Origin: Marinomonas communis
GTDB taxonomy: Bacteria; Pseudomonadota; Gammaproteobacteria; Pseudomonadales; Marinomonadaceae
Reading direction: 5' to 3'
NCBI RefSeq assembly: GCF_004363305.1
Contig: NZ_SNZA01000001.1
Span: 584,902-648,901, forward strand
DNA: 64,000 nt
This document shows positions 1 to 8,968 of this stretch, piece by piece. The notes under the pieces are model-generated. The model saw only the letters and a list, made by a program, of their open reading frames with translations. It made no database searches and was not told where the DNA came from. A program made the position numbers and the translations under genes. The first letter of the stretch is position 1; each line of letters starts with the position of its first letter.

Positions 1-783
1 ACGGATTTTATCGCTAAGCCCTTCTCTCCATTAATCGTATTGAAGCGCATTAAAAATATTTTAAATCTTGAAGAGGCGCAACGCTCACTTAAAGATCAAA
101 ATAAGCGGCTCGAAGAAACAGTCTATGCGCGAACCAAAGAACTGTATCTCACTCAGAATGTAACCATTCACGCTCTCGCATCTTTAGCTGAAACACGTGA
201 TAGCGAAACAGGTAACCACATTCGTCGAACTCAGCATTATGTCCAAACACTAGCCGTAGATTTGAAAGCTCATGGTTATCATTTAGACGAGCTGACGGAT
301 GAGAACATTGACCTGTTATTCCGTTCTGCGCCACTACATGATATTGGCAAAGTGGGTATCCCAGATCGTATTCTTCTAAAACCAGGTAAGCTTGATCATG
401 ATGAATTTGAAATCATGAAAACTCACGCCGCTCTGGGTGCACAAGCATTGGCAACAGCAAACGAAGAAGTGGGCGATAACGACACCTCCTTCCTTCGCTT
501 TGCAAGAGAGATTTCTCAAAGTCACCACGAGAAATGGGATGGAACAGGCTATCCCATAGGCTTAATCGGCGAAGATATTCCTTTATCAGGGCGTATCATG
601 GCGTTAGCTGACGTGTATGATGCGTTAATTTCTGAAAGGGTTTATAAGCCAGCATTCCCTCATGAAAAAGCTAAAGACATCATTCTAGAAGGAAGGGGAA
701 AGCACTTTGATCCTAAAGTAGTGGATGCATTTCTTCGAACTGAATCAATCTTTATTGATATAGCGAATCAATACAGAGATTAA
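1..783 (+). CDS. HD-GYP response regulator, c-di-GMP phosphodiesterase (5' end outside window)
   Basis: Frame 1 is open from the first base, and the first visible residues (TDFIAKPFSP) are the end of a receiver domain with its conserved Lys-Pro. The gene therefore starts before the window; the TTG at base 40 is internal. A short helical linker (about visible residues 20-50) leads to an HD-GYP domain: the HD pair in LHDIGKVGIPD near visible residues 113-114, then HHEKWDGTGYP near 175-185, and the ALADVYDAL segment. In this family the domain hydrolyses cyclic-di-GMP to pGpG or GMP, and receiver phosphorylation would control it. The cognate kinase is probably upstream and not visible. All recognisable HD-GYP metal and substrate motifs are present, so it is probably active. 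It is followed by a CHASE-GGDEF cyclase on the same strand. Confidence 0.9.
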   Translation, partial: TDFIAKPFSPLIVLKRIKNILNLEEAQRSLKDQNKRLEETVYARTKELYLTQNVTIHALASLAETRDSETGNHIRRTQHYVQTLAVDLKAHGYHLDELTDENIDLLFRSAPLHDIGKVGIPDRILLKPGKLDHDEFEIMKTHAALGAQALATANEEVGDNDTSFLRFAREISQSHHEKWDGTGYPIGLIGEDIPLSGRIMALADVYDALISERVYKPAFPHEKAKDIILEGRGKHFDPKVVDAFLRTESIFIDIANQYRD

Positions 784-897
784 CGATTACGAAATGTAAC
801 TCTCTAATATTTGGATTGCCGCCGATCTGCTTCTACTATCAATATTCAGAATAATAATTTTAAATTGATAGTCTTCAATGCTGAGGCAGCGTCTTTC

Positions 898-2286
898 ATG
901 TTTGAGTCTATAAAACGTTATAAGCGGACTGCATTTATTGTATTTACGGTAACATTTTGGCTCTCAGCAATATATGCGATTGATTTCTATTCTGATTTAA
1001 ATAGTGAGCACTTAACAAAACAACATCAAAAAGCCGTATTAAAGGAAGTCGCTTTAGCCAGAGCGAAGATAGAGTCTTCAATATACAAAGAAGTCTCATT
1101 AGCAGATGCTCTCACCACCTTATTGATGACAAATCCAAACAATACTCTAAACCATTGGGACAGGGTTGCTAATAAGCTGATCAGCAACGCCAGTTATATC
1201 CGCAACATTGGATTGTCGCCCAATGATATTATTACGCACATTTATCCTCTTGAAGGTAACGAAGCTGCTATTGGGCTCGATTTCCGCACGCTTCCCAGTC
1301 AGTACAATGTGGTTGTGCATACTCGAGATTCGGGTCAAGTCTACCTCGATGGCCCTGTCACACTTGTTCAAGGAGGCAAAGCTGTCATTGCGAGATTCCC
1401 CGTGTTTCTTGATTACCCTATCAACAATTCATATTGGGGTGGTGCAAGTGTTGTATTAAATTTCGATGATATTATTCATCAGAGTGGACTGCTTAATATT
1501 GATGGCACCGAGGTTGCTTTAAAGCGTATGCAACTAGATGGTAGTGAAACTGTGTTTTTGGGGGAGCCGACACTTTTTGAAAAAGCCGATGAGCTTATTC
1601 CGATATTTTTACCTCAAGTAGAATGGATGCTCGCGGTTAAAAGCCTAAATACGCCAAGCTCAACCTCCATATTCCAATCTTTTCAACATATATGGTCTCT
1701 TGGTTTAATCGCAAGTGGCATTCTTTATATTGCGTTTATTTTACTATTTCGAGCTTATGCCTTAGCACATTCAGCTTCGATTCGTGATGAACTGACCAAC
1801 CTGCATAATAGACGCTACTTTTTCCAATTCTTAAACCGACTGCTGACAAAAAACAGTTCAGATTTCATTCTATACAGTATCGATTTAAATGATTTCAAAA
1901 ACGTCAACGACAGATATGGGCACGATGCCGGGGATTATCTGTTGAAGCATATCGGACGGATTCTCACTTCGCTGACCCCAAAAGGTGCCTGCCTTGCTCG
2001 TGTTGGAGGAGACGAGTTTGCTTTATTAATCCCACAGCAAAGTAAACGGATCGAGGCAGAACCCTTCGCTTTAAAACTTGAGTTAACAGTGTCCAGTCAA
2101 ACCATGACTTGGAAGCATCAAGCTTTAACAGGCAGTCTGAGCATCGGTTATGTTTGTTATGATAAGAATGCACCGGAGTCCATGGAAAACCTACTAACCA
2201 GCGCCGATCATAATATGTACAACCATAAGCGCAAGCATTATCAAAAGCAGCAATACCCTGGTGGCTATCACGACTATATAATTTAA
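898..2286 (+). CDS. CHASE-domain diguanylate cyclase (GGDEF)
   Basis: Membrane sensor that would make cyclic-di-GMP. I place the start at the ATG at 898, with GAGG upstream, because the protein then opens directly with a transmembrane helix (about residues 11-30); the frame is open further back to a TTG at 811 but that extension looks non-coding. A periplasmic CHASE domain (about 40-260) shows the family pattern GLSPNDIITHIYPLEGNEA and GPVTLVQGGKAVIARFPVF. A second membrane helix (about 265-285) leads to a GGDEF domain beginning DELTNLHNRR with an intact GGDEF signature near residues 370-374. The RxxD inhibitory site normally just before GGDEF is absent (the stretch is PKGACLAR), so product inhibition at that site is unlikely. 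It lies 114 bp after the HD-GYP gene, giving a possible make-and-break pair. Confidence 0.88.
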   Translation: MFESIKRYKRTAFIVFTVTFWLSAIYAIDFYSDLNSEHLTKQHQKAVLKEVALARAKIESSIYKEVSLADALTTLLMTNPNNTLNHWDRVANKLISNASYIRNIGLSPNDIITHIYPLEGNEAAIGLDFRTLPSQYNVVVHTRDSGQVYLDGPVTLVQGGKAVIARFPVFLDYPINNSYWGGASVVLNFDDIIHQSGLLNIDGTEVALKRMQLDGSETVFLGEPTLFEKADELIPIFLPQVEWMLAVKSLNTPSSTSIFQSFQHIWSLGLIASGILYIAFILLFRAYALAHSASIRDELTNLHNRRYFFQFLNRLLTKNSSDFILYSIDLNDFKNVNDRYGHDAGDYLLKHIGRILTSLTPKGACLARVGGDEFALLIPQQSKRIEAEPFALKLELTVSSQTMTWKHQALTGSLSIGYVCYDKNAPESMENLLTSADHNMYNHKRKHYQKQQYPGGYHDYII

Positions 2287-2411
2287 TTCTTAACCCAATT
2301 TCTGGGCATTCACCCTACCACTTTCGTATTACACCCATGCAAAAACATTAGCCGAACCGCGAAGATATGATAAATTTGCCGCTTTAAAGGACTTACCAAG
2401 AGGAGTAACAA

Positions 2412-3572
2412 ATGAGCCAAATTTGCGAGCTAGCAGATTTACAACGCTTGTATCATAAGCGTGTTCCTAAAATGTTTCAGGGTTATTGTGAGTCGGGCTC
2501 ATGGACTCAACAAACTCTTGGGCTTAATAAATCTGACTTTCAACGTATTTTATTCCGTCAAAGGGTCGCAAGAGATTTAGAGCCAAGATCACTCGCCTCA
2601 CAGATGGTTGGCCAAGATGTTAAAATGCCTGTGGCAATAGCGCCAGTTGGTCTACTGGGGATGCAACATGCTGACGGTGAAATCCTAGCAGCACAAGCCG
2701 CAGAAGAGTTTGGTATTCCTTTCACCCTATCTACGATGAGCATATGCTCTATTGAAGCGGTTGCCAAAAAAACTCAAAAGCCTTTTTGGTTTCAGCTTTA
2801 TGTTCAGAAAGATCGTGAGTTTACTAAGAAGCTTATTGAACGAGCAAAAGCCGCGGGCTGTAGTGCTTTAGTCGTTACTCTTGACCTACAAATGATTGGC
2901 CGTCGTCATGCAGACCATCGCAATGGTATGACCGCACCTCCAAGATTAACCCTACCCAATATCATTGACATTGCCCGTCGCCCTAAGTGGGCTCTTGGTA
3001 TGGCCAATACTCGTAATAAAGCCTTCGGTAATATCCAAGGTTGTGCGACTGGCGTAGATGACATGTCTGATTTGATGAAGTGGACTGCAGGCTCATTTGA
3101 TACGAAATTGAATTGGGAAGACATCCGTTTTTTCCGAGAGCTTTGGCAAGGACCCCTGATCATCAAAGGTATTATGGAAGTCGAAGACGCTAAAGAGTGC
3201 GTCAAGCTAGGTGCCGATGCCATTGTTGTTTCCAATCATGGTGGCCGTCAGTTGGATGGGGCGCGCTCTTCAATATCCACTCTTCCAGAGATTGTCGCAG
3301 AAGTGGAAAACCAAATAGAAGTCTGGCTAGACAGCGGTATTCGCAGTGGGCAAGACATCATTCGTGCAAAAGCACTGGGAGCAAAAGGTGTCATGGTAGG
3401 ACGCCCGATGGTCTACGGTTTAGGCGCTATGGGTAAAGCTGGCGTGACCAAAATGCTGGAGATATTTCACCAAGAAGCAGAGCTTACCATGGCGTTTATC
3501 GGTCATCGAGACATAGCAAATGTGTCTCGCAAGGATATTGTTTTTCAAGAAGAGACATTTAAGAACGTATAA
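2412..3572 (+). CDS. lldD: FMN-dependent alpha-hydroxy-acid dehydrogenase, L-lactate dehydrogenase type
   Basis: A flavoprotein of the glycolate oxidase/lactate dehydrogenase family, which oxidises L-2-hydroxy acids such as L-lactate and passes electrons to the quinone pool. The 386-residue length is usual. Visible active-site features are the flavin lysine in IIKGIM (K252), the catalytic histidine in SNHGGRQLD (H276) with R279, and the phosphate-binding DSGIRSG (307-313) and GRP (330-332). AGGAG lies 7 bases before the ATG. Substrate is not certain: relatives act on lactate, mandelate and other hydroxy acids, and no lactate permease or LldR is adjacent. It is convergent with NDH-2, from which a perfect hairpin separates it. 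Confidence 0.82.
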   Translation: MSQICELADLQRLYHKRVPKMFQGYCESGSWTQQTLGLNKSDFQRILFRQRVARDLEPRSLASQMVGQDVKMPVAIAPVGLLGMQHADGEILAAQAAEEFGIPFTLSTMSICSIEAVAKKTQKPFWFQLYVQKDREFTKKLIERAKAAGCSALVVTLDLQMIGRRHADHRNGMTAPPRLTLPNIIDIARRPKWALGMANTRNKAFGNIQGCATGVDDMSDLMKWTAGSFDTKLNWEDIRFFRELWQGPLIIKGIMEVEDAKECVKLGADAIVVSNHGGRQLDGARSSISTLPEIVAEVENQIEVWLDSGIRSGQDIIRAKALGAKGVMVGRPMVYGLGAMGKAGVTKMLEIFHQEAELTMAFIGHRDIANVSRKDIVFQEETFKNV

Positions 3573-3578
3573 TCGCTG

Positions 3579-3616
3579 ACTCACACTAAGGGCAAATACC
3601 AGCCCTTAGTGTGAGT
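3579..3616. terminator. Bidirectional hairpin terminator between lldD and ndh
   Basis: A perfect 15-bp inverted repeat (actcacactaagggc, 3579-3593, with its complement 3602-3616) encloses an 8-base loop. It sits exactly between two convergent genes. The T tract is short on both sides, so efficiency is uncertain. Confidence 0.75.
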
Positions 3617-3627
3617 AGAACTTTTGC

Positions 3628-4917
3628 CTAGTGAAGTTTCAATTTTGGCTTAACAACTTTACCTATTCGCTGAGCCGCTAGGATAATCATTGCCTTAAAC
3701 CAGCCGTGTATAGCAATTAGGTGAAGGCGATAAAGAGAAACGTAGACAAATCGAGCTAAGCGCCCTTCCACAAACATAGATCCCTTCATCAGATTGCCCA
3801 TTAGACTACCTACGGTACTGTAACGGCTTAGATTCACCAGAGAGCCGTAGTCTTTGTATTCGTATTCCTTTAATGACTCGCCCTTTAGCGAAGCCAAAAT
3901 ATTCTCATGGACTAAGGACGCCATTTGGTGCGCAGATTGAGCTCGAGGCGGCACAAAAGAGCCATTCTCTTGCTTACAAGCACAGCAGTCTCCAATGACG
4001 TACATATCGTCAAACTCTGTACTTTGTAACGTACCTTTCACTAGGATCTGGTTATTACGCGTGATTTCGAGTCCTTCAATATTTTGAATAAACTCAGGAG
4101 CTTTGACACCAGCAGCCCAGATCATTAAGTCTGCACTAATCACTTCTTCATCAGCCGTCACCAGCCCTTCCCTTCGAGCTTCGGTAACACGAGTGCCTTC
4201 GTGTACATGGACGCCTAGCTTCTCTAGCTCTTTCTTTGCATTGTTAGCGATACGATCAGGTAAAGCAGGCAAAATGCGAGGACCAGCCTCAACCAGTTCT
4301 ACTTTTACCTTTTTTGAAGACATTTCAGGCATGCCATAAGCTTTTAACAAGTCCGCAACATGGAACAACTCTGCCGACAGCTCAACGCCTGTTGCACCGC
4401 CCCCCACAATGGAAATGTTAAGTTGCTGATCGCCGCCCATTTGATGAATACGTAAAAACTGAGTTAAAAGGGCTTGCTGGAAACGTTCAGCCTGGCGATG
4501 AGAATCTAAGAAATAGCAATGCTCTGCAACACCTGGAGTACCGAAATCATTGCTCACACTGCCTACAGCCATCACGAGTATATCGTAAGAGACTTCTCTG
4601 ACTGGCAAAACTTCACGGCCCTTGTCATCTTCCATGCTCGCAAGACGAACACACTTCTGCTTTGGATCAACGTCAATAGCCGTACCCAATTGGAAATCAT
4701 AGTAATGCTTAGCGGAGTGAGCACGGTAATTAATACCGTCTGTGTTGATATCTAAGGAACCAGTTGCCACTTCATGCAGTAGAGGCTTCCAGATATGAGT
4801 TTGAGAGCGGTCGATTAACGTGATCTTAGCTTGTTTACGTTTACCAAGACTATGACCAAGGCGGGTTACTAGTTCAAGACCGCCTGCACCGCCACCGAGA
4901 ACAACGATGTGTTTCAT
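3628..4917 (-). CDS. ndh: Type II NADH dehydrogenase (NDH-2)
   Basis: Single-subunit, non-proton-pumping NADH:quinone oxidoreductase of the inner membrane face. Two dinucleotide folds are visible: the N-terminal FAD site VVLGGGAGGLE (residues 5-15) and the NADH site SIVGGGATGVELSAEL (169-184). The IGDCCAC stretch is the C-terminal FAD-contacting motif with added cysteines. The C-terminal helix region (about 380-429, basic and aromatic) is the expected membrane anchor. The length of 429 fits bacterial Ndh. It would reoxidise NADH from the dehydrogenases nearby, although its own transcription unit seems separate, bounded by hairpins on both sides. Confidence 0.92.
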   Translation of the reverse strand: MKHIVVLGGGAGGLELVTRLGHSLGKRKQAKITLIDRSQTHIWKPLLHEVATGSLDINTDGINYRAHSAKHYYDFQLGTAIDVDPKQKCVRLASMEDDKGREVLPVREVSYDILVMAVGSVSNDFGTPGVAEHCYFLDSHRQAERFQQALLTQFLRIHQMGGDQQLNISIVGGGATGVELSAELFHVADLLKAYGMPEMSSKKVKVELVEAGPRILPALPDRIANNAKKELEKLGVHVHEGTRVTEARREGLVTADEEVISADLMIWAAGVKAPEFIQNIEGLEITRNNQILVKGTLQSTEFDDMYVIGDCCACKQENGSFVPPRAQSAHQMASLVHENILASLKGESLKEYEYKDYGSLVNLSRYSTVGSLMGNLMKGSMFVEGRLARFVYVSLYRLHLIAIHGWFKAMIILAAQRIGKVVKPKLKLH

Positions 4918-4935
4918 TTAAAAATCCCCAAATTG

Positions 4936-4979
4936 TGAATGATTTGCTAAACATTCCTGCTTGCTTAGCAAATCATTCA
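4936..4979. terminator. Perfect 15-bp inverted repeat between yaiI and ndh
   Basis: The arm at 4936-4950 (tgaatgatttgctaa) is exactly complementary to 4965-4979, with a 14-base loop. Outside it, ccccaaat (4927-4934) and atttgggg (4993-5000) are also complementary, so a longer interrupted stem can form that reaches into the yaiI stop codon. It could terminate yaiI transcripts or act as an operator or leader structure for ndh, whose start codon ends at 4917. Confidence 0.5.
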
Positions 4980-4990
4980 TCACTTCACAT

Positions 4991-5440
4991 CTATTTGGGG
5001 CGCTTTGCGAGAAGTCTATCTAGTGTGTTCGCAAAATTAGCTTTATCTTTATCACTAAAAGGAGCAGAGCCGCCAGTATCAAATCCGCTCGAACGCATTT
5101 GATCCATGAAGTCACGCATGGCCAGCTTTTGCTTAATATTTTCGAGGGTAAACAGCTCGCCTTTTGAGGTGAGAACCGTTGCACCGCGGGCAATACAATC
5201 GGACGCCAAAGGAATATCTGAGGTAATCACCAAATCTTCTTTGGATACATTCTGCTCAATGTATAAATCTGCTTCGTCAAAACCACTAGGAACGACTTTA
5301 CGAGTCAACCACTTGCTGTTCGGTAAGGCAATGGCCACGTTAGCAACAAAAACACAGACGATTTCACATCGTTCAGCAGCTTTGTATAGAACAGGTTTGA
5401 TGGCGTTGGGACATGCATCAGCGTCCACCCAGATTTGCAT
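4991..5440 (-). CDS. yaiI: YaiI/YqxD family protein (UPF0178, DUF188)
   Basis: 149 residues with the family's N-terminal MQIWVDADACPNAIKP, a PIN-like acidic signature (D6, D8), and the second acidic cluster VITSDIPLASDCIARGA. The family has a NYN/PIN-like nuclease fold but no agreed biochemical role. AGGAG-like sequence precedes the ATG. No partner is suggested by the neighbours, which are separate transcription units. Confidence 0.9.
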   Translation of the reverse strand: MQIWVDADACPNAIKPVLYKAAERCEIVCVFVANVAIALPNSKWLTRKVVPSGFDEADLYIEQNVSKEDLVITSDIPLASDCIARGATVLTSKGELFTLENIKQKLAMRDFMDQMRSSGFDTGGSAPFSDKDKANFANTLDRLLAKRPK

Positions 5441-5533
5441 TGATAACTCCTTCTACAAGAAGCTCAATTATTCCTATTGTCTAAAGATTTGGCCATAGCT
5501 TTAGGGAAAATTATTAGATGTTTTTATTATAAT

Positions 5534-5587
5534 TAACGAGGTATCCATTTATTAAACCAGTGTGGAAAATAAATGAACACCTCATTA
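5534..5587. repeat. Long imperfect inverted repeat, possible terminator
   Basis: Arms of 20 bases (5534-5553 and 5568-5587) match with three mismatches around a 14-base loop. The stem is A+T rich. It lies just past the stop codon of the acyl-CoA dehydrogenase gene and is followed on that strand by T-rich sequence, so it may end that transcript. Confidence 0.45.
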
Positions 5588-5610
5588 GTAAATTTCTAAT
5601 TGAAAATATC

Positions 5611-7320
5611 TTATTTATTTAATAGAGCAACATTTGGTATAGATTGATTACTTTTAAAGCCTTTTATTGATTCAGCAGCGGTGTTGGCTCGAAGAAGAAT
5701 GTGATCAAAATAGAAATTTGTCTTTGCCAACCAAGCTTCATCCGCAGCAGCGTCTTGCGCCCCTTTGAGCAGTAACCAGCCGCCTAACACATAACCTGAT
5801 TGCATCATGTAATCAAAAGCAGCTTCTGAAACATTTACTTGCTGATCCAACATCAGTTCGGTGGATGACTGCAGTAGCTTAACTTGTAATGAAAGAGCTT
5901 GGACGTGCTCATCAAGCTGAGCAAAGCTTGCCAGATCTGTTGATATTTCTTCAATTAACGCGGCCATGCCAGCGCCTTTGTCCGCTTTCAACTTACGCCC
6001 AACGAGGTCGAGCGCTTGGATTCCGTTGGTACCTTCGTAAATTGGCAAAATACGTGCGTCACGGTAAAGCTGAGCAACCCCCGTTTCTTCAATAAAGCCC
6101 ATACCACCGAAAACTTGTACTGAAGTAGAAGTAATCTCGAGCGCCAACTCCGTTAGCCAACCTTTCACAATCGGCGTATACAGCTCATTTCTAACGAGAT
6201 GAGATTTATCTATCTTAGCAAGATCCCCTTCCACTGAAGCGGTGTACATCAAGGCACGCATCGCTGACAGCATACTGGCCATTTGCCATAGCATGCGACG
6301 CACATCACCATGCTCAGCGATAGCAACCTTCCCTTCTACGCCTCTTACATTACCTTGTTTTCGATCTTGAGCGTATTCAAGCGCCATCTGGTAGGCCGCC
6401 TCAGCCACAGCCAATCCTTGAAGACCGACACTTTGCCGAGCATTGTTCATCATCGTGAACATTGCCATGAGGCCGTTGTTCTCTTGTCCTACTAGATACC
6501 CTAAGGCCCCTTCAGACTCACCAAACTGCATAACACAAGTCGGCGACCCATGAATACCAAGCTTATGCTCTAGAGAGATAGGGAAAACATCATTTCGGCG
6601 TCCTGGTTGGCCGTTTTCATCTAAGAGATATTTTGGCACCAAAAATAGCGAAATCCCTTTCACACCCTCAGGCGCATCAGGCAAACGAGCCAATACCAAA
6701 TGAATGATGTTTTCACTCATTTGATGGTCGCCCCAAGTAATGAAGATTTTCTGACCATAAATACGGTAGTGATCACCTTCCCTTTCTGCTTTGGTTTTGA
6801 TCGCTGCCAAATCGCTACCAGCAGAAGGCTCGGTAAGATTCATGGTGCCAGTCCATTTCCCAGAAATCATATTAGGGAGGTAGGTAGACTTTAGCTCATC
6901 GCTTGCGTGGGTTTCGATGGCATCTACCGCGCCTTGAGTAAGAAGCGGACACAATGAGAAGGAAAGGTTGGCCGATTGTACCCCTTCGTTAAAGGCAACT
7001 TCCAAAGCACGTGGTAGCGCTTGACCACCAAATTCTTCGGGGGCGCTCAACGTGGTCCATGCAGCTTCTTGCAATGCGTCATAGACAGGTTTGAATGTCG
7101 CCGTTTCTTGAACACAACGATCGACCATCTTTGGAGGATCTAGATCACCTTGACGATTTGTCGGGGAAACGCATTGCTCAGCAAATTTTCCAGCTTCACT
7201 GAGAATGGGTTCCAGTAAATCGTCACTGTAATTTGGAAATTGTGCCTCGAGACGCTTTAATTTTGCGATATGCTCGAGGCAGAACTTGATTTCAGTAGCT
7301 GGGTATTGGTAACCGCCCAT
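5611..7320 (-). CDS. Acyl-CoA dehydrogenase, long FadE/DmdC-like form
   Basis: FAD enzyme that introduces the 2,3 double bond into an acyl-CoA thioester. I start it at the ATG at 7320 (MGGYQYPATEI), which has AAGGAG eight bases upstream; an upstream in-frame ATG lacks a site. That gives 569 residues, longer than the usual 380-400: an extra N-terminal piece precedes the core, and a C-terminal helical extension follows it (about 460-569), as in the group that includes 3-methylmercaptopropionyl-CoA dehydrogenase DmdC. Core signatures MNLTEPSAGSDLAAIKTKA and GGMGFIEETGVAQLYRDARILPIYEGTNGIQ are intact, including the catalytic Glu of YEGTNG. Substrate cannot be fixed from sequence: fatty acyl-CoA and methylthiopropionyl-CoA are both possible. 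An AraC regulator lies immediately upstream. Confidence 0.85.
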   Translation of the reverse strand: MGGYQYPATEIKFCLEHIAKLKRLEAQFPNYSDDLLEPILSEAGKFAEQCVSPTNRQGDLDPPKMVDRCVQETATFKPVYDALQEAAWTTLSAPEEFGGQALPRALEVAFNEGVQSANLSFSLCPLLTQGAVDAIETHASDELKSTYLPNMISGKWTGTMNLTEPSAGSDLAAIKTKAEREGDHYRIYGQKIFITWGDHQMSENIIHLVLARLPDAPEGVKGISLFLVPKYLLDENGQPGRRNDVFPISLEHKLGIHGSPTCVMQFGESEGALGYLVGQENNGLMAMFTMMNNARQSVGLQGLAVAEAAYQMALEYAQDRKQGNVRGVEGKVAIAEHGDVRRMLWQMASMLSAMRALMYTASVEGDLAKIDKSHLVRNELYTPIVKGWLTELALEITSTSVQVFGGMGFIEETGVAQLYRDARILPIYEGTNGIQALDLVGRKLKADKGAGMAALIEEISTDLASFAQLDEHVQALSLQVKLLQSSTELMLDQQVNVSEAAFDYMMQSGYVLGGWLLLKGAQDAAADEAWLAKTNFYFDHILLRANTAAESIKGFKSNQSIPNVALLNK

Positions 7321-7434
7321 TGTCTCACTCCTTATAATTTTTATTGTTTTAAGAGTGGTAAATATACACGTTTTCAACAATGGCAAATGATCGCTAATTC
7401 ACTAACATTTGAGTTCAACTACATTGGCGCCGTG

Positions 7435-8490
7435 TCACTTAAGCGCCTTAAAATCTGCGTGTTTGCGGTATTCGCCCGGTGTCATCCCAGTCCATTTCTT
7501 AAATGAACGATAGAACGCACTCGGCTCCTCAAACCCCATTAGCGCAGCAATCTCATTAAAAGATAATTGTGGTGCGTTGATGTATGTGATCGCAGCCTCT
7601 TTTCTGCACTCATCTTTTATCTGCTGAAATGAGGTATTTTCATCCGTTAAACGCCTCCTCATCGTTGAAACACTCATATTTAACAATTGAGCCACTTCTT
7701 CGGCAGAGAGCATCTCTTGTGAAAAGTCTTTCCCCAGAATGGAAATCACACGCGACTTAAGGCTGTTATCATTATCCACCATCACCAGAAGCTGATATGG
7801 CGCCGTTTTCAGAAAACTACGTAAGCTCTCTTCATTCTGCACCAACGGCATATCAAGATAAGAGGCTGGGAATACCAAAGCATTGCCGTGCTGAGAGAAC
7901 TTAATATCAGATTGAAAAAGAGTCTGATAATACTCCACATCATCAGGTCGGGAGGCAGTAAAATATGCGGCCTTTAATACAAGACGTCGGCCAATTAACC
8001 AGCTGATGAAATGATGCCACATAGAGAGTGTACTTCTGACACGTTCTCGGGACTCAAATGCTTGATCCAGAGAAATATCTTTTTCAAGCTCTATGGATTC
8101 AATCGGTGCAAACGTTACTTTCGCAAAGCGACCTTTTTGAACCACAATTGGCTTGATGGTTGGCCCTCTACAAATTTCATAAAAATCGCTACAACGGCGT
8201 AATGCTTGCGCCAAATTCTTAGAATGCAGTATACAAAGGCACATCATTCTGAAAGAGCCTTTGGGCATTCTACCGCCACTTAATATACCGAATGACTCAT
8301 CATTCATACGCTGCATTATACGTTGATAAAGCAAGCCATATTGGTATGCCGAAAGCCCTTCCTTAGTGTCAATATCTTGCTTACTAATGCCTACTTCATC
8401 AAGTAAAGGCATAACATCGCAACCTTGATTTTCTACGGCACTCAGCAAATAGCGCACGCTCTGTGCTGGAACGGTTGCCTTCAATCCCAT
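7435..8490 (-). CDS. AraC-family transcriptional regulator (OruR/ArgR-type N-terminus)
   Basis: 351 residues. The N-terminal two thirds resemble the arabinose-binding-like domain of the Pseudomonas OruR/ArgR group; the C-terminal hundred residues hold the two helix-turn-helix motifs (EEVAQLLNMSVSTMRRRL and LSFNEIAALMGFEEPSAFY, followed by the AraC signature RSFKKWTGMTPGEYR). AGGGGA precedes the ATG. It is co-directional with, and 114 bp upstream of, the acyl-CoA dehydrogenase gene, which suggests that it controls that gene in response to the substrate or a derived metabolite. This is inference from position. Confidence 0.85.
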   Translation of the reverse strand: MGLKATVPAQSVRYLLSAVENQGCDVMPLLDEVGISKQDIDTKEGLSAYQYGLLYQRIMQRMNDESFGILSGGRMPKGSFRMMCLCILHSKNLAQALRRCSDFYEICRGPTIKPIVVQKGRFAKVTFAPIESIELEKDISLDQAFESRERVRSTLSMWHHFISWLIGRRLVLKAAYFTASRPDDVEYYQTLFQSDIKFSQHGNALVFPASYLDMPLVQNEESLRSFLKTAPYQLLVMVDNDNSLKSRVISILGKDFSQEMLSAEEVAQLLNMSVSTMRRRLTDENTSFQQIKDECRKEAAITYINAPQLSFNEIAALMGFEEPSAFYRSFKKWTGMTPGEYRKHADFKALK

Positions 8491-8522
8491 ACAAACGGTC
8501 CCCTATAATTATTTTTAGGCAC

Positions 8523-8553
8523 AAAAAAAGGCCGCATTAACATGCAGCCTTTT
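8523..8553 (-). terminator. Rho-independent terminator of the small basic protein gene
   Basis: An 11-bp stem with one mismatch (aaaaggccgca, 8526-8536, against tgcagcctttt, 8543-8553) and a 6-base loop, followed on the minus strand by seven T residues. It separates the 110-residue protein gene from the AraC gene downstream. Confidence 0.85.
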
Positions 8554-8563
8554 CGATTCACAA

Positions 8564-8896
8564 TTAATGTTCTTCCGTTAATGCATCAAGCAAATCGTTT
8601 TTAACGAGTTGTTCAGCATTTTTTTCAGGCGCTTCCGCGACTGTCGCCTCTGCAACTTTTGGCGTAAAAGTAAAACGTTTAGGTCTCACTTTTGGCTCAA
8701 CTTTTTCAGCCTCTGGCAATAAACCCAGACGGCCTAGCTTACGTTGAGCTTGCTCTTTTCTTTGCTTAGTTTTCTTGGCATCAAAGCGCGAAGGAGAAGC
8801 CGCCTTACGTGCTTTTTTCTGCTCTTTTAGCATTTCCTTGGTACCAGTTTTACCAAGTTTCCCTTTCATGCTACGGGATTTCTTCATGCGAGACAT
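8564..8896 (-). CDS. Small very basic protein of unknown function
   Basis: 110 residues; I do not recognise the family. The first 60 residues are dominated by Lys, Arg and Ala with scattered Ser and Thr, without a signal peptide or membrane segment. The middle (about 62-82) contains KVEPKVRPKRFTFTPK. The C-terminal third turns acidic (VAEATVAEAPEKNAEQL, DALTEEH). Such an asymmetric charge layout is compatible with nucleic-acid or ribosome contact, but this is only a guess. A strong AGAGGTGA site lies before the ATG and a clean terminator follows the gene, so it is very probably real and expressed as a single-gene unit. Confidence 0.75.
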   Translation of the reverse strand: MSRMKKSRSMKGKLGKTGTKEMLKEQKKARKAASPSRFDAKKTKQRKEQAQRKLGRLGLLPEAEKVEPKVRPKRFTFTPKVAEATVAEAPEKNAEQLVKNDLLDALTEEH

Positions 8897-8968
8897 AACT
8901 CACCTCTCTTACAAGACATGTATTGTAGCAATCTAGATCGACTAGGTCACGCTGATCGCATTGACTAA

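Noticed and set aside
40..783. Complete HD-GYP gene starting at the TTG at base 40
   Set aside because: The same frame is open to base 1 and encodes the conserved end of a receiver domain, so the TTG is internal and the gene is cut by the window edge.
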